In this document: piece by piece, positions 9,593-17,725 of the stretch
Numbering within the stretch: position 1 is the stretch's first letter
Layout of the letters: every line of letters begins with the position of its first letter
NCBI GenBank assembly: GCA_031292215.1
Contig: JARLHO010000110.1
Coordinates: 1 to 47,241 of the forward strand
Length of the DNA: 47,241 nt
From: Syntrophobacteraceae bacterium
GTDB lineage: Bacteria > Desulfobacterota > Syntrophobacteria > Syntrophobacterales > Syntrophobacteraceae
Reading direction: 5' to 3'
Translations under genes and position numbers: made by a program
The notes under the pieces: model-generated
Databases searched by the model: none
What the model was told of the DNA's origin: nothing
The model's input: only the letters and a program-made list of their open reading frames with translations

Positions 9593-10366
9593 TCAGCGAT
9601 CCTCTTTCTGTGCTGCCAGCCAGCGCAGTCCGGAAAAAATGACCAAACACAGCAAGATCAAAATCGCCGACACGGGAGTCGCATACCGTAGCCCGAAATT
9701 TTCGAAACGCTCCCAGATCAAAATGGGGGCCACCATGGGGTGATAGGTGAGCATCACCACTGCTCCGAATTCGGCGATTCCCCTCGCCCACATAAGGGTT
9801 GCGCCCGAGAGAATCGAGCGCCAGGAGAGCAGCAGACTCACTTTGAAAAACGTCTGCCACGGTGAAGCCCCAAGGGTCCTCGCCACGCATTCCAGGCGCG
9901 GATCGACGGCCAGAAAGCCATCCCTTGCGGCATTGACCAGAAAGGGCAGGGAGACAAAGGCCATGGCCAGGCTGATGCCCGCAACGGTTCCGGTAAAAGT
10001 GATGCCGACCAGGGCAAAGGCCTTGCCAACCCAAAACTCGCGTCCATAGACCATCAGCAGGGCGACTCCCGCAGCGGTATGGGGAATCATCACCGGCAGA
10101 TCGACGATGCCCTGGACCAGGGAGCCTCCCGGGAAATCCCAACGGGCCAGGGCGTAGGCCAGAGGCACTCCCAGCAAAAGGCAGCCCAGTGTCGCCCACA
10201 GGGCCGCGCGCAGGGTCAAAAAGATCGAGTGAAGAACCTCCGGGTCGCAGGCGGTGGATCGCAGGAGCGAAGGGGCCGAGGACACGATCACCTTGGCCAG
10301 CGGCGCCACGATGACAAGAATCAGCACTCCGCCCAGGGCGGCGATAACGATCCTGAAACTTTTCAT
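9593..10366 (-). CDS. wtpB: Tungstate/molybdate ABC transporter permease
   Basis: This 257-residue inner-membrane protein has about six hydrophobic segments. The coupling (EAA) loop is visible as ECVARTLGASPWQTFFKVSL, which contacts the ATPase. A segment EFGAVVMLTYHP further on is typical of ModB/WtpB/CysT permeases. Its ATG overlaps the stop of the binding-protein gene (ATGA), so translation is probably coupled. It forms the channel for the oxyanion delivered by the binding protein upstream in the operon. A sulfate-type permease cannot be excluded from this subunit alone, but the cofactor genes alongside favour Mo/W. Confidence 0.87.
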   Translation of the reverse strand: MKSFRIVIAALGGVLILVIVAPLAKVIVSSAPSLLRSTACDPEVLHSIFLTLRAALWATLGCLLLGVPLAYALARWDFPGGSLVQGIVDLPVMIPHTAAGVALLMVYGREFWVGKAFALVGITFTGTVAGISLAMAFVSLPFLVNAARDGFLAVDPRLECVARTLGASPWQTFFKVSLLLSWRSILSGATLMWARGIAEFGAVVMLTYHPMVAPILIWERFENFGLRYATPVSAILILLCLVIFSGLRWLAAQKEDR

Positions 10367-11337
10367 TTCACCAGCGGCTTGAGTTCCGGCGGCACCTGCG
10401 CGGGATCTCCCGAAACACCCGCCGGATAAATCGCATGCTGCCCGTTTTTCTCCATGATGGCCCGTCCCTGAGGTCCCAGGACGAAAGCCAGGTACTTAAC
10501 CGCCCACTGCCGGTCCGGGGCATCTTTGGGGATCGTAAGGCCGTAGACCATCGGCGCTCCCTTTACGGCAACGAACTCGCCCGGCTTTTTGCCGGAAATC
10601 CGAAGAGAAGCCTGCCGGTAGAAGTCCGCGGAGGCGGGAGAGCCCAGGTTGATTTGATCCGGAAGACGGACGCAGGGCATGTGGTGCTGTTCGCATACCG
10701 ATCTGTAAATAAACACGTAGTCGAGCTGGCCCGACTCCAGAAGAGCGATCAGGTCCGTTTCCTTGGGGCGCACGTTCTCAATCGGGCAGTTGGCCACGAG
10801 TTTTTTGTAAAGCCCGGGAACCTTAAGGTATTTTTCAGCCAACTGCCATGTGAGCAGGGTTCTGTACCCGCACGGATCGGCGTTCGGGTCGGAGTGTCCG
10901 TACTGCACTCCTTTTTCGAGGAGGATCTTGTACCAGTTCGCGCTGTTGATCTCCTTGGCATGTTTTGAATCGGGCCGGTACATTATGGCCATTTCATTGG
11001 TGGCAAAATGGATGTCCCAGGACGCATGGTCGGGGATCAACAGGTTGTCGATGACCGAGTAGTCGGCTGAAGCCATGATGTCGCAGGGCTTTTTGAGGTC
11101 CGTGATTTTCCTGGCGCAAACCCTCGACCCCGCAGCTTCTCGTAACACTTCCACATTCGGATACAATTTATTGAAGGCCTCCGACATCTCCTTTAGGGGA
11201 ATGGACAGGGAACCGGCATTAAAGATGATGATTTTTTCCCGGGCTCTTGCCAACGATGGAAAGGCGGCAAAGGCCGCGCATACAAAGCCAATCAGAAGCA
11301 TAAGGGCGATCTCTTTAAAAAATCCGGTCTTTTTCAT
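10363..11337 (-). CDS. wtpA: Tungstate/molybdate-binding periplasmic protein
   Basis: This is the 324-residue substrate-binding component of the Wtp importer. The start used is the ATG at 11337, six bases after GGAGGG; it begins MKKTGFFKEIALMLLIGF and has a Sec signal peptide probably cut after SLARA. The mature protein has the WtpA-like signatures IIIFNAGSLSIP, KPCDIMASADYSVID and FATNEMAIMY, which line the oxyanion pocket in the archaeal and bacterial WtpA/ModA group. It is the first gene of the wtpABC operon, preceded by a good promoter candidate. Both tungstate and molybdate can be ligands in this family. Confidence 0.88.
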   Translation of the reverse strand: MKKTGFFKEIALMLLIGFVCAAFAAFPSLARAREKIIIFNAGSLSIPLKEMSEAFNKLYPNVEVLREAAGSRVCARKITDLKKPCDIMASADYSVIDNLLIPDHASWDIHFATNEMAIMYRPDSKHAKEINSANWYKILLEKGVQYGHSDPNADPCGYRTLLTWQLAEKYLKVPGLYKKLVANCPIENVRPKETDLIALLESGQLDYVFIYRSVCEQHHMPCVRLPDQINLGSPASADFYRQASLRISGKKPGEFVAVKGAPMVYGLTIPKDAPDRQWAVKYLAFVLGPQGRAIMEKNGQHAIYPAGVSGDPAQVPPELKPLVK

Positions 11338-11392
11338 ACTCCCTCCCTGGTTTTTCCGTTGCAAGACCCTATCCCCTGTCGCACAAATTTGA

Positions 11393-11422
11393 ATCCTAAT
11401 GTGGCGCTCCGTTACTTGTCAA
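11393..11422 (-). promoter_or_regulatory. Candidate sigma-70 promoter of wtpABC
   Basis: On the minus strand a perfect -35 box TTGACA (complement of 11417-11422) is followed after 18 bases by TAGGAT (complement of 11393-11398), four of six matches to TATAAT. It lies about 55 bases before the wtpA start, in the spacer after the QmoA-like gene. The transporter may thus be transcribed separately from that gene. No ModE-type palindrome was recognised. Confidence 0.5.
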
Positions 11423-11473
11423 TACAATCCAGTCGAGTCGGTTAACTCAAAAACATTGCAGTCGGGCCGCGGG

Positions 11474-12745
11474 TTAGTCTTTACTCCTGCAGACCTGGAT
11501 GGCGCGAAGAACGGCGGCGCTCGCTCCCTGAACGCTCGAGGCGACATCGCTTGGACTCGTTGCGCACCCGGCGCCAAATATTCCCGGGATATTGCCCTTG
11601 GCCGAAAGGAATCCATACTCATCGTATGCGGCGGGAGCAGGGATTTTATCCCTGGCCGTGTTCGGAACCATGCCTGCGGCAAGGACTACGAGCTCGAATT
11701 CATCGCGAAGAATTTTCCGAGTGGCCTGGTTTTCAACGACCACGGCGACCAGGCCCGTTTGGGGGTCTTCAGTGATTTGCTCCACTTTTCCTCTTACAAG
11801 GGTAATCCCATCCTCTTGCTCAATGCTTTTGAACTGGGCTTCATAGTTGCCGGGAACACGGATATCGGTGCAAAAGATGGTGATCTGCGCTTTGCGATCT
11901 TGCTTGAGCATATAAATAGCCTGCTTAAGAGAGGCCAGACAGCATACCCCCGAGCAATAGGGCAGAAAGTTTTCATCCCTTGATCCGGCGCACTGAACGA
12001 AGGCAATCTTTCTGAGAGCCTTTCGGTCCGAGGGTCTTGAAAGTATGCCGCCGGTCGGCCCGTTTCTGGATGCTAACCGTTCCAGCACGACATTGGTGAT
12101 CACGTTCCGGAGCTTTCCGGCGCCATGGCGCGGGATGGCGCAAGCATCGAAGGGCGTCCATCCCGTGGCCCATATTATGGCGCCGGCTTCCACCTCGATG
12201 GCGTCAAAGACCATATCGAGATCGACGGCCCCATACCCGCAGGCCGCTTCCACCGCTGCCGCTTCCGGTGTGCCGATGATCCGGGGATCTATCACATAGC
12301 GCATCGGGTATGCGAATTCGTGCGGGAGGTAGGCGGCTTTTAGCGTGCTCAGGCCGTAATCGAACGGGTTCGGGATTCGGGTAACGGCGGTCTCGGAGCA
12401 TTTTCCGCATGCCGTACACTTTTCATTTACATACCGGGGACGCAGCCGGATTGCGACGGTAAAATCTCCCGCTTCCCCTTTTATCTTTTCCACCTCGGAC
12501 ATCGTAAGGACACGGATGAGCGGGTTACTGCGGATGCGGCGAAAATTTATCTCGAGACCGCACGCAGGCGGACAAAACTTTGGAAAGTACTTCTTCATGC
12601 CGGCCACACGCCCGCCAAGCGAGGCCTCCCGTTCCACCAAGATTACCGGGAAACCCGCTTCGGCGGCTTCCACCGCCGCGCTCATTCCGGCTATGCCGCC
12701 TCCGGCGACAAGAATCGTCCGGTTGCCACCCTTAGCCTCACCCAT
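11474..12745 (-). CDS. QmoA/HdrA-like FAD and iron-sulfur oxidoreductase
   Basis: This flavoprotein of about 423 residues resembles QmoA of sulfate reducers and heterodisulfide reductase HdrA. The start at 12745 is preferred because GGGGAG lies eight bases upstream; the open frame before it is not family-like. The FAD fold is GGGIAG at 15-20. QmoA-like stretches follow: KYFPKFCPPACGLEINFRRI (53-72) and RPRYVNEKCTACGKC (102-116). The HdrA-type cluster motif is CAGSRDENFLPYCSGVCC (252-269). Unusually, the 4Fe-4S motif has Cys110, 113 and 116 but no fourth Cys where ACP or VCP is expected. No qmoB, qmoC or aprAB is adjacent. It probably transfers electrons for a neighbouring oxidoreductase; the AOR is the best candidate, by inference. 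Confidence 0.8.
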   Translation of the reverse strand: MGEAKGGNRTILVAGGGIAGMSAAVEAAEAGFPVILVEREASLGGRVAGMKKYFPKFCPPACGLEINFRRIRSNPLIRVLTMSEVEKIKGEAGDFTVAIRLRPRYVNEKCTACGKCSETAVTRIPNPFDYGLSTLKAAYLPHEFAYPMRYVIDPRIIGTPEAAAVEAACGYGAVDLDMVFDAIEVEAGAIIWATGWTPFDACAIPRHGAGKLRNVITNVVLERLASRNGPTGGILSRPSDRKALRKIAFVQCAGSRDENFLPYCSGVCCLASLKQAIYMLKQDRKAQITIFCTDIRVPGNYEAQFKSIEQEDGITLVRGKVEQITEDPQTGLVAVVVENQATRKILRDEFELVVLAAGMVPNTARDKIPAPAAYDEYGFLSAKGNIPGIFGAGCATSPSDVASSVQGASAAVLRAIQVCRSKD

Positions 12746-12872
12746 TGCACATTCTCCCCTACAAAGGACACCTCCCCTGGCGCCGGCCATTTCTTCGGCG
12801 CGGGGGGGAAATGGTGGTTTTGACATTCTGTTGCCAAACCGTTTTACAGGCTGTAGACTTCCCTGTACGGGG

Positions 12873-12902
12873 TTGCCTATCCTCTGGTTAAGCGTGTAGT
12901 AT
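12873..12902 (+). promoter_or_regulatory. Candidate promoter of the moeA operon
   Basis: TTGCCT at 12873-12878 and TAGTAT at 12897-12902 are separated by 18 bases and lie about 100 bases before the moeA start. The match is moderate. The 255-base spacer between the divergent QmoA-like gene and moeA must also hold a minus-strand promoter, which I could not place with confidence. Confidence 0.3.
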
Positions 12903-13000
12903 ATAAGCGAGAATCGCGAATACGGCAATACGTTCCCGGTTCAAACCCTATCCCGCGGACGCGCCAGCCCAAAGAACGGGCTAGAGAAGAGCATCTGAGC

Positions 13001-14257
13001 ATGACGAATTTTCTCACAGTCAAAACGGCCGAAGAGGTCTTGGCATTGATAGAGGGTTTCGAGCCGCTGGCGCCTGAAAGAGTGGGGCTTCATGGCGCGG
13101 TTGGCCGCATCCTTGCCGAGGCGATTACCGCCCCCGAATCCGTTCCTCACTTCAACCGCGCGTTGATGGACGGCTTTGCCGTAAGGGCGCGGGATACCTT
13201 CGGGGCCTCCGAGTCTCAGCCGGCGCTCCTGCGAGATGGAGGCGAGGTGAAAATGGGTGAGGCTTGCGTACCGGAAGGGCTTCCCGGAAACGCTATTGCG
13301 ATTCCCACGGGAGCAATGGTTCCGGCCGGAACCGATTCGGTAGTCATGATCGAGTACACCAGCAGACTCGACAGCGAGTCGATAGAGGTCATGAAGCCGG
13401 TGGCGCCGGGAGAAAACATACTTTTGGCAGGAGAAGACATTCAGGCCGGCCAACCCGTGTTTTCCACCGGCCACTTTTTGCGGCCCCAGGATATCGGGGT
13501 CCTCGCGGTTCTTGGCATCGACTCGGTCAAAGTCTATTGCAAACCGCGCGTCGCCATCCTGTCTACCGGAGACGAAATCGTGCCGGTTTCCACCATTGCG
13601 CTTCCACCGGGGAAAATCAGGGACATCAATTCTTATACGCTGGCGGCCCAGGTCTTGGAGGTCGGGGCCATCACGGGAACCATCGAGGTGGTCGGAGACG
13701 ATCTGGATTGTCTTGTCGCAGCGTGCCGCCGGGCGCTGGCGGACCACGATGTCATTCTTATCTCCGGAGGAAGCTCGGTGGGCGTAAGGGATTTGACCGT
13801 CCTGGCCCTGGATTCTCTTGCGGAGGCAGACCTGCTCGTCCACGGGGTCGCGGTTCGCCCCGGAAAACCCACCATCCTCGCCCGGGCGGGCCGCAAGATC
13901 CTCTGGGGGCTGCCCGGTCACCCGATATCGGCCATGACGATCTGCCGGACCTTTGTCTTGCCTTGCCTCTACAGCCTACAGGGTCTCAAAGGGAAACCGG
14001 CCTGGAAAGATGCCGGCGCAGAGCGGGCGGTGCTCACCCGAAAGCTTCCATCGGTCCACGGGAGAACCGATTACGTCCCGGTCGTGTTACGCGAGACGCC
14101 GGAGGGGCTCGCGGCGACCCCGGTATTTGGAAAATCGGCCATGATTGGCGCTCTGGCAAGGTCGGATGGCTACATCGTAATCGATCGACACGTCGAAGGA
14201 CTGGATGCGGGCGCCGAGGTAAGGGTCCATCTTTTTCACGCAAACCTCGGCAGATGA
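13001..14257 (+). CDS. moeA: Molybdopterin molybdenumtransferase
   Basis: MoeA inserts molybdenum or tungsten into adenylated molybdopterin. The protein is 418 residues, normal for a stand-alone MoeA. The family motifs are in order: PHFNRALMDGFAVRARDT (the usual AMDGYA region), the domain III motif ILSTGDEIVP, SGGSSVGVRD, and the GLPGHPISAM motif before the C-terminal beta-barrel domain. It begins a plus-strand run followed by a MoaD-like gene, a ThiF/MoeB-like gene, a second MoeA fused to other domains and the AOR gene. Archaea and some anaerobes carry two MoeA copies, thought to split molybdenum and tungsten handling; which copy does which here cannot be read. Confidence 0.92.
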   Translation: MTNFLTVKTAEEVLALIEGFEPLAPERVGLHGAVGRILAEAITAPESVPHFNRALMDGFAVRARDTFGASESQPALLRDGGEVKMGEACVPEGLPGNAIAIPTGAMVPAGTDSVVMIEYTSRLDSESIEVMKPVAPGENILLAGEDIQAGQPVFSTGHFLRPQDIGVLAVLGIDSVKVYCKPRVAILSTGDEIVPVSTIALPPGKIRDINSYTLAAQVLEVGAITGTIEVVGDDLDCLVAACRRALADHDVILISGGSSVGVRDLTVLALDSLAEADLLVHGVAVRPGKPTILARAGRKILWGLPGHPISAMTICRTFVLPCLYSLQGLKGKPAWKDAGAERAVLTRKLPSVHGRTDYVPVVLRETPEGLAATPVFGKSAMIGALARSDGYIVIDRHVEGLDAGAEVRVHLFHANLGR

Positions 14258-14300
14258 CGCTTCGCGGTCGGTTCACGGGCCACCCGGGAGAAAAATCCCC

Positions 14301-14537
14301 ATGCGAATAGAGGTTCGGTTGTATGCCACTTTGAGGCGATTTGCTCCCACCGCGGAAGGGGGCATTCTTTTTGTCGATGTGGCCGAGGGCGCCACGGCGG
14401 CCGATGCGATCGCGACCGTCAAGGTCGATGCCGATGAAGTTCATCTCTTGATGATCAACGGACGAAACTGCCCTGCGGGCCAGGCGCTGTGCGAAGGGGA
14501 TCGATTGGGTCTATTCCCTCCGATAGGCGGTGGTTGA
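14301..14537 (+). CDS. MoaD/ThiS-like ubiquitin-fold sulfur carrier
   Basis: This 78-residue protein begins MRIEVRLYATLRRFAP, a typical MoaD first strand, and ends in PPIGGG. The C-terminal Gly-Gly is the site adenylated and thiocarboxylated by an E1-like enzyme; here it is followed by one extra Gly. LLMINGR in the middle matches the NG turn of the beta-grasp fold. The gene for an E1-like protein overlaps its stop by one base (TGATG), so the two are almost certainly partners. The likely role is to donate sulfur for the pterin dithiolene, perhaps specifically for the nearby AOR. A role in another sulfur-transfer pathway is possible. Confidence 0.85.
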   Translation: MRIEVRLYATLRRFAPTAEGGILFVDVAEGATAADAIATVKVDADEVHLLMINGRNCPAGQALCEGDRLGLFPPIGGG

Positions 14538-15268
14538 TGGGAAGGAAAAACTCGCTGGAGTTGCTTGCCGCAGGTGAAATCCCGCTAAGGTATCAAAGAA
14601 ATTTCGGAACTCTTGGCATCGAGGGGCAGATGCGTTTGCTAAAATCCCGCGTCGCCGTTGTCGGGGCGGGCGGTTTGGGCGGAAACGCGATCGAACTGCT
14701 CGCAAGACTGGGGGTGGGGTTTCTGCGCATTATCGACGGCGACTGTTTCGAGGTGCACAATCTCAACCGGCAGTTGCTCGCAACCGAGGCAACCCTCGGG
14801 ATGAACAAGGCGAGAGTTGCTGCGGCGAGGGTGGCCGAGGTTAACTCCGAGGTTCAAACCCACGCCCTGCCGGAGATGGTGACAGAGGAAAATGCGAGGC
14901 AATTGCTTACCGGGATGGACGTGGTTGTCGACGCCCTGGATTGCATAGACTGCCGGTTGCTGATTTCCCGAACGGCGCAGGAGCTAAAAATTCCGCTGGT
15001 CCACGCGGCCATTGCCGGATGCACCGGTCAGGTCGCGACGATTTTGCCCGATGGTCCCGGACTGGAAAAGATCTACCGGACAGCGGGCCCTTCGGGGAAG
15101 GGAATCGAGACCGTATTGGGAACGCCTGCGCCAACTGCGGCGCTTGCCGCGGCAATTCAAGCCCAGGAGGTGGTTAAAGTACTGACCGGGATTGGTGAAC
15201 CCCTTGCCGGCAAGTTGTTATATTTCGACACGGGGCTACATATTTATGAAATGGTGAATTTGGGATAG
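14537..15268 (+). CDS. ThiF/MoeB/HesA-like E1 adenylyltransferase
   Basis: This 243-residue protein would adenylate the C-terminal Gly of the MoaD-like protein encoded just before it. The ATP-binding motif is GAGGLG at 43-48, with IDGDCFEVHNLNRQ next, the Asp/Asn/Arg residues used by MoeB and ThiF. The four zinc-binding Cys of MoeB (two CxxC pairs) are absent, and no rhodanese domain follows, so it is a minimal E1. Its ATG overlaps the previous stop by one base. Similar stand-alone ThiF-like proteins are found beside AOR genes in anaerobes, which fits the location. The start was set by the overlap. Confidence 0.85.
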   Translation: MGRKNSLELLAAGEIPLRYQRNFGTLGIEGQMRLLKSRVAVVGAGGLGGNAIELLARLGVGFLRIIDGDCFEVHNLNRQLLATEATLGMNKARVAAARVAEVNSEVQTHALPEMVTEENARQLLTGMDVVVDALDCIDCRLLISRTAQELKIPLVHAAIAGCTGQVATILPDGPGLEKIYRTAGPSGKGIETVLGTPAPTAALAAAIQAQEVVKVLTGIGEPLAGKLLYFDTGLHIYEMVNLG

Positions 15269-15351
15269 TTGGAAAAGTCGCCCGTTGGCTGGAGGCGGCC
15301 GGGTGCGACATCGCGGGCAATAAACATAGTGTAGAAGGGGCTTATTTTTCC

Positions 15352-15384
15352 ATTGTACACGATTTTTACCAGCGCATGGACAAT
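15352..15384. promoter_or_regulatory. Imperfect inverted repeat upstream of the HTH-MoeA fusion gene
   Basis: ATTGTACA (15352-15359) and TGGACAAT (15377-15384) are inverted with one mismatch and a 17-base gap. The pair lies 50-80 bases before the start of the fusion gene whose N-terminus looks like a DNA-binding domain. An operator is possible; the evidence is position and symmetry only. Confidence 0.25.
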
Positions 15385-15434
15385 AGGCACGCTGCGTAGA
15401 TTGCAGTTGCTTTCCGCGCTTTACGGGGTGTAGA

Positions 15435-17687
15435 ATGTCACGGAACCACGGGATTGTAGACTGCATGAAAACAGGGCTGCAAAAGCAAATGGAACTCATT
15501 GAGAAACACTTGGGCGGAGCGGGGAAAGCGGCCCTGGCGGCCGGAGTCACGGCCACGTCGTGGTCGAGGTGGAAGGCGGGACATCCTCTGCCCGGGGGGT
15601 CGAGCCTAAAGCTCATAGAAAAGCTCCATGAGGAGGCATTGAGCTCCATGCCGGCTCAGCAGGAAGCCGACACTGCCGCGGATCGGGCCTCGGGCGATCC
15701 CATGACCGGGTCGGTCAAAAAGACTAAGAGAAACGTCTACCTCAAGATGAAAACTCTCCGGGACGCTCGCGCGATCTGGGAGGAGCGGACCGGGGCGCTG
15801 CGGACGGTGGTGGAAACGATCCCTGCGGCCGCAAGTGTTGGCCGCGTCACTGCAAAGCCGATTTTTTCGATTCGGTCGGCGCCCCACTATCATGGCGCCG
15901 CAATGGACGGCTATGCGGTTCGCGCCCGGGATACCTACGGGGCAGGCGATACCTCGCCCGTTGCGCTGCGTGTCGGGGAAACCGCCCGGGCGGTCGATAC
16001 CGGCGATATGCTTCCCGAAGGTACGGACGCGGTAATCATGATCGAGGATGTCGAAAATATCTCGGCCCGGGAGATAGAGATCCGAGCGGCGGCCTTCCCG
16101 TGGCAACACGTGCGCAAGGTGGGGGAAGACATCGTCTCAGGGGAATTGCTTCTGCCTCAAAATCATGTTTTGCGCCCGGCCGACGCGGGTTCTTTACTGG
16201 CGGCGGGAATCCTTTCCGTAGAGGTTTTTGGAAAGCCCAAAGTATTTCTCCAACCCACGGGAGACGAGATCATTCCGGCTGAAAAGGCTGCAGAGGCCAA
16301 GCCGGGGGATATAATAGAATTTAACGGCGCCATTTTGTTCGGGATGGTCGAGGAATGCGGCGGAGCGCCGACCCTGGGCGCCATTGAGCCCGACGAGTAT
16401 GAATCGTTAAAGGAAGCGCTGCTAAGCGGGACCGATTCGGCCGATGTCGTTTTGATGATGGCCGGCTCTTCGGCCGGGTCGGGGGACTTCATCTCGTCGG
16501 TCATCGAAGAGGTTGGTGAAGTGCTGACGCACGGCGTTGCCATGATGCCCGGCAAACCGGTCATACTGGGAATGGTGAACGGAAAACCCGTGGTCGGGCT
16601 ACCGGGTTATTCGGTGTCGGCGATAATGGCTTTCGAACAGTTTGTGAGGCCGCTTCTCTACTCTTTCCAGGGAACCTGCGACCCGGCTTTCCCGACCATT
16701 TCGGCAACCCTTGGACGGAAGCTGCCTTCCAAGCTGGGGCTGGAAGAATTTGCGCGGGTGATTCTTGGCAGAATCGAGGGCAAAGTCGTGGCAATGCCCC
16801 TGCAGAGGGGGGCGGCCATAATCACCTCGCTTACGCGCGCCGACGGAATCTTGCAGATCCCGCAGGAGTTGGAAGGCGTTGAGGAGGGGGCCGAAGTCGA
16901 AATCAGACTCCTTCGGCCCAAAGAGCTGCTCGATTACACTCTGCTGACAATTGGAAGCCACGACAACACCATTGACCTCATTGCCAATGAACTCAAAGGC
17001 CGTGACGGCAGGCTCCATCTTTCTTCGAGCAATGTGGGCAGCCTCGGAGGGTTGATGGCGCTCCGTCGAGGACAGGCCCATTTTGCAGGCTCCCATCTCC
17101 TCGACACGCAAACGGGAGAGTACAACTATTCGTACGTCGAACGTCATTTGAAAGGGACTCCCGTTCGGATTGTCCAACTGGCGATGCGGGAGCAGGGGTT
17201 GATCCTGGCCAAGGGCAATCCTAAGAAGATAACTGGAATAGAAGACATTCTGCGACCGGATGTGGTCTTTATTAATCGACAGGCCGGTTCGGGAACGCGT
17301 GTGCTTTTCGACTACAGTATCGGGCAGGTGGGCCTTTTAACCGATCAAATCAAGGGTTACGACCAGGAAGAATTTACTCACATGGGCGTTGCCATCGGGG
17401 TGCTTAGCGGACGGGCCGATACGGGGATGGCAATCTATTCGGCGGCCAGGGCCCTGGACCTTGATTTCATACCGTTTGCCCGTGAGCGCTATGACCTTGT
17501 GATAGCCGAGAGCGCCTGGCGGGATTTTAAGATCGAGACGACCCTGGAAATCGTCTCTTCGGATTCTTTCCGCCGCAAGGCGACCGCCATGGGAGGCTAC
17601 GATGTTTCCCACTCCGGCAAGGTAATGGGGGTCTGGGACGGGGAGCGATGGGTTTGCAGGGAAGAAGGAACCGATGGGGGCTGTTGA
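15435..17687 (+). CDS. HTH-MoeA-periplasmic-binding-domain fusion protein
   Basis: This 750-residue protein has three parts. Residues 11-70 resemble a helix-turn-helix of the XRE/phage-repressor type (AALAAGVTATSWSRWKAGHP). Residues about 105-495 are a full MoeA: HYHGAAMDGYAVRARDT, TGDEI at 275-279, GSSAGSGD, and GLPGYSVSA. Residues about 500-735 are a PBP-like domain (LLTIGSHDNTIDLIAN ... NRQAGSGTRVLFD), the type found fused to MoeA in archaea and anaerobes and thought to bind an anion or ligand. The N-terminal HTH is the unusual addition. A start at Met11 (15465) would keep all domains; neither start has a strong ribosome-binding site. A metal-sensing cofactor enzyme or repressor is a reasonable hypothesis. 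Confidence 0.82.
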   Translation: MSRNHGIVDCMKTGLQKQMELIEKHLGGAGKAALAAGVTATSWSRWKAGHPLPGGSSLKLIEKLHEEALSSMPAQQEADTAADRASGDPMTGSVKKTKRNVYLKMKTLRDARAIWEERTGALRTVVETIPAAASVGRVTAKPIFSIRSAPHYHGAAMDGYAVRARDTYGAGDTSPVALRVGETARAVDTGDMLPEGTDAVIMIEDVENISAREIEIRAAAFPWQHVRKVGEDIVSGELLLPQNHVLRPADAGSLLAAGILSVEVFGKPKVFLQPTGDEIIPAEKAAEAKPGDIIEFNGAILFGMVEECGGAPTLGAIEPDEYESLKEALLSGTDSADVVLMMAGSSAGSGDFISSVIEEVGEVLTHGVAMMPGKPVILGMVNGKPVVGLPGYSVSAIMAFEQFVRPLLYSFQGTCDPAFPTISATLGRKLPSKLGLEEFARVILGRIEGKVVAMPLQRGAAIITSLTRADGILQIPQELEGVEEGAEVEIRLLRPKELLDYTLLTIGSHDNTIDLIANELKGRDGRLHLSSSNVGSLGGLMALRRGQAHFAGSHLLDTQTGEYNYSYVERHLKGTPVRIVQLAMREQGLILAKGNPKKITGIEDILRPDVVFINRQAGSGTRVLFDYSIGQVGLLTDQIKGYDQEEFTHMGVAIGVLSGRADTGMAIYSAARALDLDFIPFARERYDLVIAESAWRDFKIETTLEIVSSDSFRRKATAMGGYDVSHSGKVMGVWDGERWVCREEGTDGGC

Positions 17688-17725
17688 AGCCAACTGCTTT
17701 TCATTTCAAGGGACAAGGAAACGAT

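Noticed and set aside
12941-14310. Open frames in the other frames of moeA, including a 348-codon plus-strand frame
   Set aside because: They overlap moeA fully, are rich in Arg and Gly and lack domains.
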